Positions 1 through 6,080 of a DNA stretch of 6,080 nt are shown here, in pieces; position 1 is the stretch's first letter; each line of letters opens with the position of its first letter. The stretch spans positions 1,535-7,614 of the forward strand of contig MFIX01000116.1 of assembly GCA_001780825.1 (NCBI GenBank), read 5' to 3'. The position numbers and the translations under genes are program-made. Source of the DNA: Candidatus Glassbacteria bacterium RIFCSPLOWO2_12_FULL_58_11 (GTDB lineage Bacteria > Gemmatimonadota > Glassbacteria > GWA2-58-10). The notes below the pieces were generated by a model, which was not told the origin of the DNA, did not search any database, and saw only the letters and a program-made list of their open reading frames with translations.

Positions 1-4
1 CAGA

Positions 5-1756
5 ATGGCTGCATTACCGGTCATGGCCCTGCTGTCGTTGCTGGCAGGGGTGGCCTCTGCCGGGTGGGCCGATAACGCCGCGACACCAGGCGAGGTGACC
101 ACTCCCTACCCGACAATCACTAACCTGGCGGTCGAGTGGGTGATTGCAGGGGACGACAATCTCAATTGCGTGGTTAACTTGGATTACCGCATGGCTGGGG
201 CGGAAAAATGGCTCAAGGGCATGCCGCTGATCCGGGTGCCATCGGATGACACCGGCCAATTCACCCATCCGACTTTTCGCTGGGACAACAAGCTTTCCGG
301 CTCGATCCTGGACCTGCGGCCCAACACGGAGTACGAAATCCGGCTGCAGCTCTCAGATCCCGACGGCGGAAAGGGGGAGAAAATTGTCCGCGCCAGGACC
401 CGCCCGGTACCGCGGCCGGCGGTGGATGCGCCGGTAAAGAAAGTCAACCCGAACACTTTCGAAGATTCTGTACTGACCGCGCGGCCGGGCGATATCCTCC
501 TGCTCACTCCCGGTTACTACGGGGATTTCAGCCTGCTGCGGGATGGCGAGCCGGGCCGTCCGATAGTGATACGCGCCGATGGCTCCCACCCGGTGATCAA
601 CAGCACTTTCGACGAGGTGTCCCTTCAGCAGCGCAAGCATGTGATCCTCGAAGGGGTGACGGTTAACGGTTCCGTGAACCTGCGTTTCGCGGAGGACGTG
701 GCAGTGCGCCATTGCAAAGTCAATGCCCGTTATGGGATAATTGCCAAAGAATCACCGGGCTGCAAAAACTGTTATATCGCGGACAACACGATTACTTCCA
801 CAATTCCCTGGGTCAATGCAAGTATAGGCTCAGGCAGCATCTGGGGCGGGGCGGCTAATGTGGGCGAGGGAGTCGAGATCACCGGGCCGGGCAATGTAGT
901 CTGTTTCAACCGGGTCTCTGGCTACCGCGACTGTATGTCTTTCATGGAGGACCTCTGGGTTTACGACCAGATCTGTATCGACTTCTACAACAACGATATC
1001 GCGGTGGGGCCGGATGACGGGATTGAGGCCGATTTTGCCATGAACAACTGCCGGATCATGCGTAACCGGATCACCAATTGCGGGATGGGCCTGAGCTCCC
1101 AGCCGGGACTCGGTGGGCCGACCTATTTCATCCGCAACGTGATGTACAATATCGCCATGAGCGCTTTCAAGCTCGAGCGCTACAGCGTGGGCAACATCTT
1201 CCTGCACAACACCGCGGTCAAAGCCGGGGATGGTTTTTCCGAGCAGCATGGCCAGGGTTCCTATTTCCGCACGGTTTTCGAGAACAACCTATGCCTCGGC
1301 GGGACCGGCGGCGGGAGGCAGGGGCGCTATTCCAACGGCACCGGGATGGCGGTATTCCTCCCCGGCTTCAACAATACCTGTGTCTTCGACTACAACGGCG
1401 TGGGCTCCTGGAAGATGCCTTTCTCCGGGATGATCGGCAACCGGAAGTTCGCCGACCTGGCCGGTCTGCGCACTTTGACCGGCGGGAGCCACTCGGTCAA
1501 AGTGGACCTGAATACCTTCAAGGAGGGCCTGGCCTTCCCCGATCCGGTATACCCCGAGCGCCAGCCCGCCGACCTTCGGCTCCGGCCCGGCTCCCCGGCC
1601 GTGGATGCGGGCGTGGTCATTCCGGGAGTGAACGATAATTTTACCGGCAAGGCCCCGGACCTGGGAGCCTACGAGCTGGGCCAGGAAACCCCGCACTATG
1701 GGCCGCGCCCGAAGGGTGTGGATGAGGCCACTCAATGGGTGCCCCGCCGGCGCTGA
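5..1756 (+). CDS. Secreted fibronectin-III / right-handed parallel beta-helix protein (start possibly upstream of window)
   Basis: The 583-residue product is probably exported. It has a hydrophobic stretch at residues 3-16 and a signal-peptidase site after ASA (17-19). Residues about 35-135 resemble a fibronectin type III domain, ending in the typical LRPNTEYEIRLQLSDPDG turn and strand. Residues about 148-480 form a right-handed beta-helix. It opens with a cap-like PGDILLLTPGYYGDF (161-175) and GRPIVIRADG, followed by N-rich coils such as NCRIMRNRITNCG and GGPTYFIRNVMYN. The C-terminus carries RPGSPAVDAG (527-536) and PDLGAYELG (551-559), a tail common in secreted beta-helix proteins. The fold is shared with polysaccharide lyases and epimerases, so carbohydrate binding or cleavage is plausible, but I see no recognisable catalytic set; an acidic DDGIEAD (337-343) is a candidate. 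The Met at 5 gives a signal peptide with no positive charge, and the codon before it is Arg, so the true start may be upstream, outside the window. No ribosome binding site can be judged. Confidence 0.85.
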   Translation: MAALPVMALLSLLAGVASAGWADNAATPGEVTTPYPTITNLAVEWVIAGDDNLNCVVNLDYRMAGAEKWLKGMPLIRVPSDDTGQFTHPTFRWDNKLSGSILDLRPNTEYEIRLQLSDPDGGKGEKIVRARTRPVPRPAVDAPVKKVNPNTFEDSVLTARPGDILLLTPGYYGDFSLLRDGEPGRPIVIRADGSHPVINSTFDEVSLQQRKHVILEGVTVNGSVNLRFAEDVAVRHCKVNARYGIIAKESPGCKNCYIADNTITSTIPWVNASIGSGSIWGGAANVGEGVEITGPGNVVCFNRVSGYRDCMSFMEDLWVYDQICIDFYNNDIAVGPDDGIEADFAMNNCRIMRNRITNCGMGLSSQPGLGGPTYFIRNVMYNIAMSAFKLERYSVGNIFLHNTAVKAGDGFSEQHGQGSYFRTVFENNLCLGGTGGGRQGRYSNGTGMAVFLPGFNNTCVFDYNGVGSWKMPFSGMIGNRKFADLAGLRTLTGGSHSVKVDLNTFKEGLAFPDPVYPERQPADLRLRPGSPAVDAGVVIPGVNDNFTGKAPDLGAYELGQETPHYGPRPKGVDEATQWVPRRR

Positions 1757-1760
1757 AATA

Positions 1761-1778
1761 GTTCGCGCGGCCGCGAAC
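1761..1778. repeat. Small inverted repeat downstream of the first gene
   Basis: GTTCGCG (1761-1767) pairs perfectly with CGCGAAC (1772-1778) around a CGGC loop, a 7-bp GC-rich stem starting 4 nt after the TGA stop. A T-rich tract (1805-1814) lies about 26 nt further on, too far for a canonical intrinsic terminator. It may protect the upstream mRNA end, attenuate transcription, or mean nothing. The pairing is certain; the function is a guess. Confidence 0.4.
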
Positions 1779-1837
1779 GAGTTTCGCTGCTGCCCGAATT
1801 GAAATTTTTTCTTTGGCGAACCTTTTACACTGTTATC

Positions 1838-1846
1838 AGGAGGTGA
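1838..1846 (+). promoter_or_regulatory. Strong Shine-Dalgarno site that fixes a TTG start
   Basis: AGGAGGTGA matches the 16S rRNA anti-Shine-Dalgarno tail along its whole length. Its GGAGG core ends 7 nt before the TTG at 1851. That spacing is ideal and no ATG or GTG lies at a comparable distance, so this site decides the start of the downstream gene. A strong site may compensate for the weak TTG codon. Confidence 0.85.
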
Positions 1847-1850
1847 GATT

Positions 1851-3767
1851 TTGCATTTCGCTCCGGCCATTAATCCCGCATCCGGGAATAAGCGCTGTAA
1901 ATTTGCAGGCCGGCTTACCGGCCTGATCCTGGCTCTTGCTCTAAATGCCGTGCTGTGGCGGCCGGCTGCCGCCGACCAGGATAAAGTTTTTATGTTTCCC
2001 GCGCGCGGCATCCGCGACTTAAACGAATTCCGTACTTATGCCGAGCTGGCCGCCCGGATGAAAGCTCACGGCCGGGTGCAGATCGCGATCAGCTCCCTGG
2101 CCGACAAGGCCTGGTTCATCTACCCGGAGGGCGGCAGCCCGTGGCACGAGTACGCCTGTTACATGCCCGCGCCCTGGATGTTTTTTCCGCACCCCAAGAT
2201 CGCTCCCTTCGTGCCCGCGGACTGGGTAGCCGCCAACCGCAGGTTCCTGCTGGCCAAGGCGGCTATCGCCCGCGAGCTGGGACTGGAGATGATTTTCAGC
2301 GGCAAGAATTCGGAAATGCTGCCCGAGGCCTTTTTCCAGAAATATCCAGAGCTTCGCGGGCCGCGGGTGGACCATCCCCGGCGCAGCACCCGGGAGGAGT
2401 TCTCCTGGTGTGTCGACCTGCCCGAAACTCGGGAAATTATCGAGTGGACCATGGCTGAGCTGCTGCGCAACGTGCCGGAGATAAAAACCTTCATGTCGGG
2501 CACTAATGATGCCGGCTCGGGCCTCTGCTGGGCCGAGGCGCAGTATCCGGGTCCCAATGGGCCCGCGCACTGCCAGGGCCGCACCGCCGGCGAGCGGGTC
2601 CGCGACCTGGTGCTCGCGGTCCAGGAGAGCGCTCGGAAAGGCGGCGGGGACATAGTCTTCCGCTGGTCGAATGTTAATTTCTGGCGCAACGAGATGGATG
2701 TGGTCCTGCCCCTGCTGCCCGAAAATGCCTTTATCGACAGCCGCGACCGCTCGAGGATGGGTGTGGGCACGCTGATCAACGACAACTACCCGTTTACCGG
2801 CATTATCGATCCTCTCGCGGTCATCCAGTCCATGGAGCGCTACGGCCGGCCGGGCACGAAGATTGTCTCTGTCGGCTATTCGGCGATGTACGACCGCTAC
2901 GAGGACCGTCCCGGGACCGTGGCCAAACTGCTCGATCTGGTCGAGCAGTGTATGGAGGAGCCGGGTGGTTCACTGTTCGAGCGTCTGGAGAAACTCCGCA
3001 AGGTCGCCGCTCTCTGGGGCGGGGAAAAGAATAAGGAAAGAGTGTTCGAGGCTTTCTACAACATGCACGAGGCATTTTCCCTGAAAAATTCGGTGGCTCC
3101 GGACTACAGTAATTTTTACTGCGGAGTCTCGATGCGCCACCTTACCCGGCCGCTGTTGATAAAGCCCGAGCTGCTCACTCCCGAGGAGGAGTCGTACTTC
3201 CTGCCCCATGTCTTCAATATCCGGGAGAACGAGGCGCGGATGGATTATACCGACCTTCACGGGGGCCGGAGAGCAGGCACCGCGAGCTGGAACGACGGAG
3301 GTTTGAGAAGGGCGCTCGGCATGGCGACGGGCGCGGCGCGGACCCTCGAAAGGCTGGAGGATGCGCCCGAAGGACCGTTCCTGAAAGACATCGGTCTCGC
3401 CCTCAGGATGTGGGCCGGTGAGGTGCGCTCGATCAACAATTTCTTCCATGCCCAGCTTATCCGCGACAAAAACGCGGAAATCCTGGCCGGACCGAAACGA
3501 ATCCCTGCCAAGGTCGGCACCTGGGAGGGGGATCCGGGCAACCTGGAATGGAACGAGATCATGCGCGATGAGCTGGACAACACCAATGAGCTGATCGAGA
3601 TGCTGGAGAACGGCGGAATGAAACTGGTGGCCTGCGCCAAAGACCCGCGCTATGAGGACACCTTCCTGCTGGGCCCCGACCTGATCAACCAGTTGAAAAA
3701 GAAGGCGAAGATCATGCGCGAGCATTGGCTGGATATCCAGGATTACCTGGCTCCACCCCACAAATAG
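1851..3767 (+). CDS. Secreted TIM-barrel, glycoside-hydrolase-like protein of uncertain family
   Basis: This gene encodes 638 residues from a TTG start chosen for its perfect ribosome binding site. A signal peptide is clear: basic n-region (K14, R15, K17, R21), hydrophobic core about 22-35, cleavage after AAA (39-41). Residues about 45-370 alternate strands and helices like a (beta/alpha)8 barrel: VQIAISS, LEMIFSGKN, IKTFMSGTNDAGSGLCW, DIVFRWSNVNFW, TKIVSVGYS. The order recalls GH67/GH20-type barrels and related uncharacterised secreted proteins. N219-D220 at a strand end, with E228 close by, is where such enzymes carry catalytic acids, but this is inference. Cysteines at 226 and 241 flank the loop. 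Residues about 374-545 are mostly helical (LEKLRKVAALWGG, RVFEAFYNMHEAF, GLRRALGMATGAARTLERL), followed by a charged helical tail. I cannot assign a family by eye. Polysaccharide or glycoside cleavage outside the cytoplasm is the best guess; a non-catalytic binding protein is possible. Confidence 0.8.
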   Translation: MHFAPAINPASGNKRCKFAGRLTGLILALALNAVLWRPAAADQDKVFMFPARGIRDLNEFRTYAELAARMKAHGRVQIAISSLADKAWFIYPEGGSPWHEYACYMPAPWMFFPHPKIAPFVPADWVAANRRFLLAKAAIARELGLEMIFSGKNSEMLPEAFFQKYPELRGPRVDHPRRSTREEFSWCVDLPETREIIEWTMAELLRNVPEIKTFMSGTNDAGSGLCWAEAQYPGPNGPAHCQGRTAGERVRDLVLAVQESARKGGGDIVFRWSNVNFWRNEMDVVLPLLPENAFIDSRDRSRMGVGTLINDNYPFTGIIDPLAVIQSMERYGRPGTKIVSVGYSAMYDRYEDRPGTVAKLLDLVEQCMEEPGGSLFERLEKLRKVAALWGGEKNKERVFEAFYNMHEAFSLKNSVAPDYSNFYCGVSMRHLTRPLLIKPELLTPEEESYFLPHVFNIRENEARMDYTDLHGGRRAGTASWNDGGLRRALGMATGAARTLERLEDAPEGPFLKDIGLALRMWAGEVRSINNFFHAQLIRDKNAEILAGPKRIPAKVGTWEGDPGNLEWNEIMRDELDNTNELIEMLENGGMKLVACAKDPRYEDTFLLGPDLINQLKKKAKIMREHWLDIQDYLAPPHK

Positions 3768-3845
3768 GCCGGAGCCGATAACAGTTCATTCAGTGTTGCC
3801 GACGCAGTCGATTCGCCTGATGAGGGCTGTTCCACGCCGCCGTGC

Positions 3846-3850
3846 GAGGG
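3846..3850 (+). promoter_or_regulatory. Short Shine-Dalgarno-like site before the M19 dipeptidase gene
   Basis: GAGGG lies 3 nt (GAGG 4 nt) before the ATG at 3854, close but usable. The in-frame GTG at 3842 has only a GAGGG about 15 nt upstream (3822-3826), too far. This favours the ATG, which also gives a cleaner signal peptide. Confidence 0.45.
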
Positions 3851-3853
3851 AAA

Positions 3854-5218
3854 ATGAATTACCGCTCCAGCATTTATCCGGTTCTGTTCTTTTCAGCCTT
3901 GCACATTTTTACGGGAAAGGCCGCCGCTCAGATGGAAAATGATTTCCTTACCCCGGCGCGGGAGATCAATGCCCGGATCCTTAACCTGGATTCCCACGTG
4001 GACATACCGGCGGATTTCGCCACCGAGAAAATGGACCCCGGTATCCGCAATGACAAGCTCCAGGTGGATCTGGTCAAGATGGCCGAGGGCGGGCTGGATG
4101 TGGCTGTCTTTATCGCTTATGTCGGCCAGGGTCCCCGGGATGAAAAGGGCTATGAAGCGGCCTTCGCCAAGGTCAAACACTCGATAGCCTCTATCCGCCG
4201 TCTCTGCGAGAAGATGTACCCGGACCGGATCGGTCTGGCCCTCTCGCCGGAGGAGACCGAACGAATCGTGGCTTCCGGGAAAAAAGCGGCGGTGATCGGG
4301 ATCGAGAATGGCTATGCTATCGGCCGGGATATCTCGCTGCTCGATACCTGTTATGCTCTGGGGGCCCGTTACCTGACCCTTTGCCATATCGGCCACAACG
4401 ATATCTGCGATTCCGCCAACCGTCTGATCGGCCACCCGGATGAGAGCGGTGAGGGCCTGGATGAGCGCGGCAATCATATTTTCGGGCTGCTTGCCGGCCT
4501 GGAGACGATATATGTCGAGCAGGAGGCTCCGCCGGAGCACGGCGGATTGAGCGAGTTCGGCAGGCAGGTGGTGGCCCGGATGAACCGCCTGGGGATGCTG
4601 GTGGATGTATCGCACATCTCTGCAAGCTCGGTGCGCGGAGCGATAGCGGCCTCCCGGGCTCCGGTGATCGCTTCGCATTCGAACAGCCGGGCGCTCTGCC
4701 GGATCGGCCGCAACCTGGATGACCCGGAACTTATGCTAATCCGGGATACAGGCGGATGCGTCCAGGTCAATGCCCTGGCGGGCTATGTCAAGTTCCCCCA
4801 GGAAGCTCGTCAAGACCTGCAAGAGCTTTTTGAGCGGACCGGAACCTCCAAAATGAGCTATGAGGGCTTCCTGCGCTTGTACCGTGAGAACCGCGCTGAC
4901 TATGACAGCCTGATGACGCGCTGCTCCGAAGGCATAAAACAGGTATATCAGCGTTATCCCCAGCCGGATGTGCGGGATGTGGCCGACCATATCGATTACC
5001 TGGTCAAGCTGGTAGGAGTGGACCACGTGGGTGTCGGCACGGATTTCGGCGGAGGTGGTGGAGTCAAGGATTTCAAGGATGCTTCGCAGGCGGTGAACCT
5101 GACCGCCGAACTTTTGCGCCGCGGCTACAGCGAGCCGGATCTGGCGAAAATCTGGGGCGGCAACTTCCTGCGGGTCTGGCGCGCGGCGGAAAAGGTGGCG
5201 AAAGAAATAGGCAGGTAA
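3854..5218 (+). CDS. Secreted membrane-dipeptidase-type metallopeptidase (peptidase family M19)
   Basis: The 454-residue product (458 if the GTG at 3842 is used) begins with a signal peptide cleaved after KAAA (22-25); there is no lipobox, so it should be periplasmic or released. Family M19 enzymes are TIM-barrel zinc peptidases that hydrolyse dipeptides, often with a D-residue at the C-terminal side. The signature elements are present in order: DSHVDIP (H48, D50), IGIENG with the bridging Glu E151, LTLCHIGHNDICDS (H178), LGMLVDVSH (H254), VIASHSNSRAL (H275) with R282 and R286 after it, and VGVGTDF with the catalytic-type Asp D397. The end, RRGYSEPDLAKIWGGNFLRVW, is characteristic of the longer bacterial secreted subfamily, and length fits that group. 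One oddity: the usual DFDG reads DFGG here, so the second Asp is Gly399. It follows the barrel-protein gene by 86 nt and may be cotranscribed with it. Family assignment is firm; substrate is unknown. Confidence 0.95.
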   Translation: MNYRSSIYPVLFFSALHIFTGKAAAQMENDFLTPAREINARILNLDSHVDIPADFATEKMDPGIRNDKLQVDLVKMAEGGLDVAVFIAYVGQGPRDEKGYEAAFAKVKHSIASIRRLCEKMYPDRIGLALSPEETERIVASGKKAAVIGIENGYAIGRDISLLDTCYALGARYLTLCHIGHNDICDSANRLIGHPDESGEGLDERGNHIFGLLAGLETIYVEQEAPPEHGGLSEFGRQVVARMNRLGMLVDVSHISASSVRGAIAASRAPVIASHSNSRALCRIGRNLDDPELMLIRDTGGCVQVNALAGYVKFPQEARQDLQELFERTGTSKMSYEGFLRLYRENRADYDSLMTRCSEGIKQVYQRYPQPDVRDVADHIDYLVKLVGVDHVGVGTDFGGGGGVKDFKDASQAVNLTAELLRRGYSEPDLAKIWGGNFLRVWRAAEKVAKEIGR

Positions 5219-5271
5219 AGTTTCAAGAAATGATAGATTCGCCAAGCATGAATATTCAGGAAATGTCCGCT

Positions 5272-5310
5272 GTAGGGGCTCAGCATGCTGCGCCCCTACT
5301 CCCTTTTCTT
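5272..5310 (+). terminator. Probable intrinsic terminator built on a near-perfect palindrome
   Basis: GTAGGGGC (5272-5279) pairs with GCCCCTAC (5292-5299). Inside lies the self-complementary CAGCATGCTG (5281-5290), so the stem continues after one T/C mismatch (5280/5291) to a CATG loop. The pyrimidine tract TCCCTTTTCTTCT follows at once. It sits 54 nt after the dipeptidase stop codon, as expected for a terminator, though the T-tract is interrupted by C. The same shape also fits a dispersed palindromic repeat (REP-like). Confidence 0.6.
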
Positions 5311-5343
5311 CTGAAAATCCTTTTCGTGAGGCGTTTTTTTGTA

Positions 5344-5364
5344 CTCGTTGCGCTCGGCAGCGAG
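5344..5364. repeat. Second stem-loop in the gap, just after a run of seven T
   Basis: CTCGTTGC (5344-5351) pairs with GCAGCGAG (5357-5364), 8 bp with one T-G wobble, around the loop GCTCG. The T-run at 5334-5340 comes before the stem, not after it, so this is not a canonical terminator on the + strand. It could be part of the leader of the downstream beta-helix gene if transcription starts upstream of it. Confidence 0.4.
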
Positions 5365-5394
5365 CATAAGATTTGTAATTTTAATTTGCAATTC

Positions 5395-5423
5395 GAGCTG
5401 GTCTGAGCTCCGGTTTACCCGGA
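5395..5423. repeat. Two overlapping, mutually exclusive small hairpins upstream of the last gene
   Basis: GAGCT (5395-5399) pairs with AGCTC (5406-5410), and TCCGG (5409-5413) pairs with CCGGA (5419-5423). The two stems share bases 5409-5410, so they cannot both form fully. They lie directly after an AT-rich patch (5366-5393) that is the most likely promoter region in the gap, though no convincing -35/-10 pair is visible. Stems of 5 bp can arise by chance. Confidence 0.25.
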
Positions 5424-5449
5424 CAAACATTCTAGCATGGACTCTGGAT

Positions 5450-6080
5450 ATGGACCGCCTGATGAGATTTTTTCTTTTAATCTTTGTCCTGTGTTCGGCC
5501 GCAGGCTTGTCGGACCGGCTTTTGGCGGTCTATACCGAAAGCCCGCACCGGCTGCTCGCCGGGAGTGAGATTGCCGTGGAGGGCCCCGGCTGTTACGCGG
5601 AGCCGGGTAAGACATATATGCTGACCCGGGATATCGCCGCTAAAGGCAGCGCGGTTTTCCTGGGAAAGGATGTCACTCTCGACCTCAACGGCTACACGAT
5701 CACCTTTGCGGACGGCCAATACTCGCACGTGCCGAACTATGGATTCGAGGAGGGTCTCGAGGGCTGGGATGTCTCCAAAGCGCCGGGCGCGAAAGTGGAG
5801 GACACCGAGACCGTACATGTGTTTATCGGCGAGAAAATCCTGAGCCTGGCCGCTGGGGATGAGATTGTCTCGGGCTGGGTCGAGCTGCCGCTGGCGGAGC
5901 GCTCCTATTTCGCGATGTGCGGGGTCACCATGACCGAGATGCGCGTGAGCCTCTATGTCGAGAATGGGGAAGGCCGGAGCGTGCGCTGCGTACAGGATTA
6001 CGGCGACAGCAGCCGGGTAAGCTGTCCGGTGGAGCGGCGCGGCGTGCGCCTGGGCGGCGGATTTGTCACAGCCCACCTGT
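5450..6080 (+). CDS. Secreted beta-helix protein with inserted jelly-roll-like module, 3'-truncated by window edge
   Basis: An open frame runs from the ATG at 5450 to the window end without a stop, giving 210 codons of a longer protein. A second in-frame ATG at 5462 gives the neater signal peptide (MRFFLLIFVLCSAAG); neither has a good ribosome binding site. Export is likely, with cleavage near SAA (16-18) or after RLLA (23-26); the Cys at 15 lacks a lipobox. Residues about 44-90 look like the first coils of a parallel beta-helix: GPGCYAEPGKTYMLTRDI, then KDVTLDLNGYTITFADG. Residues about 95-190 change character: NYGFEEGLEGWDVSKAPGA, ILSL, SGWVELPLAERSYFAMCGV, VSLYVENGEG. This pattern is typical of galactose-binding / CBM-type jelly rolls (an N.GFE..L.GW opening with paired strands). 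The GGGFVTAHL at the end may be the return to the helix. A role in binding or processing polysaccharide is inferred. It is separated from the upstream gene by a probable terminator, so it is likely its own transcription unit. Confidence 0.85.
   Translation, partial: MDRLMRFFLLIFVLCSAAGLSDRLLAVYTESPHRLLAGSEIAVEGPGCYAEPGKTYMLTRDIAAKGSAVFLGKDVTLDLNGYTITFADGQYSHVPNYGFEEGLEGWDVSKAPGAKVEDTETVHVFIGEKILSLAAGDEIVSGWVELPLAERSYFAMCGVTMTEMRVSLYVENGEGRSVRCVQDYGDSSRVSCPVERRGVRLGGGFVTAHL

Noticed and set aside
1813..1836. TTGGCG and TGTTAT as a -35/-10 promoter pair before the TTG-start gene
   Set aside because: The spacer is only 12 nt, well short of the usual 16-18, so I do not call a promoter.
1289..2011. 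A 240-residue minus-strand open frame spanning the first intergenic gap
   Set aside because: It overlaps two well-supported + strand genes and their ribosome binding site, and its translation shows no motif; an antisense shadow in GC-rich DNA.
2970..3761. A 263-residue minus-strand open frame inside the barrel-protein gene
   Set aside because: It lies wholly within a gene with a clear signal peptide and start. The low-complexity His/Gln/Leu-rich product looks like antisense of GC-biased codons.
3842..3853. GTG at 3842 as the start of the dipeptidase gene
   Set aside because: Its nearest Shine-Dalgarno-like site is about 15 nt away, while the ATG at 3854 has GAGGG just before it. The difference is four residues, so it stays a possible alternative.
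5372..5388. TTTG and TTAATTTG as a Bacteroidetes-type -33/-7 promoter
   Set aside because: The two elements are about 5 nt apart instead of about 19, and the -7 element has a mismatch.
5437..5460. ATG at 5437 as start of the last gene
   Set aside because: It is out of frame with the signal peptide and beta-helix coding sequence that begins at 5450 or 5462.
5477..6076. A 199-residue open frame on the minus strand opposite the last gene
   Set aside because: It mirrors the codon periodicity of the + strand gene, which has a signal peptide and recognisable strands. The minus product is rich in His, Ala and Arg with no domain or export signal.

Overview
The window is GC-rich bacterial DNA with G/C-ending codons. 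Four genes all lie on the + strand: three essentially complete and a fourth cut by the right edge. All four products carry, or probably carry, an N-terminal signal peptide, so this is a block of exported proteins. Heavy use of right-handed beta-helix proteins, a secreted TIM-barrel-like protein of no obvious family, and a strong AGGAGGTGA ribosome binding site suggest an uncultured bacterium of the planctomycete / Latescibacterota / Glassbacteria / Hydrogenedentes type. That placement is a guess from gene style; nothing in the window is a phylogenetic marker.

Layout. Positions 5-1756 encode a fibronectin-III plus parallel beta-helix protein whose real start may lie just off the left edge. A 94-nt gap with a small hairpin and a textbook ribosome binding site leads to 1851-3767, a 638-residue secreted protein that starts at TTG and looks like a TIM-barrel glycosidase with a helical C-terminal half. 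After 86 nt comes 3854-5218, a clear secreted membrane-dipeptidase homologue (peptidase family M19) with its metal ligands intact. The 231-nt gap at 5219-5449 holds a near-perfect 28-nt palindrome followed by a pyrimidine tract (probable terminator), a run of seven T, a second stem-loop, an AT-rich patch and two overlapping small hairpins. Positions 5450-6080 then open a second beta-helix protein, interrupted early by what looks like a carbohydrate-binding jelly-roll module; it runs off the edge.

How the genes may work together. The first three genes are closely spaced and could be one transcript, with the palindrome at 5272-5299 closing it. Beta-helix proteins and GH-like barrels typically act on polysaccharides, while M19 enzymes hydrolyse dipeptides (often with a D-residue) and some other amide-type substrates. 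A plausible reading is a small secreted set for scavenging complex glycans or glycopeptides, but no substrate can be named. No RNA gene, CRISPR array, insertion sequence, transposase or phage gene was seen.
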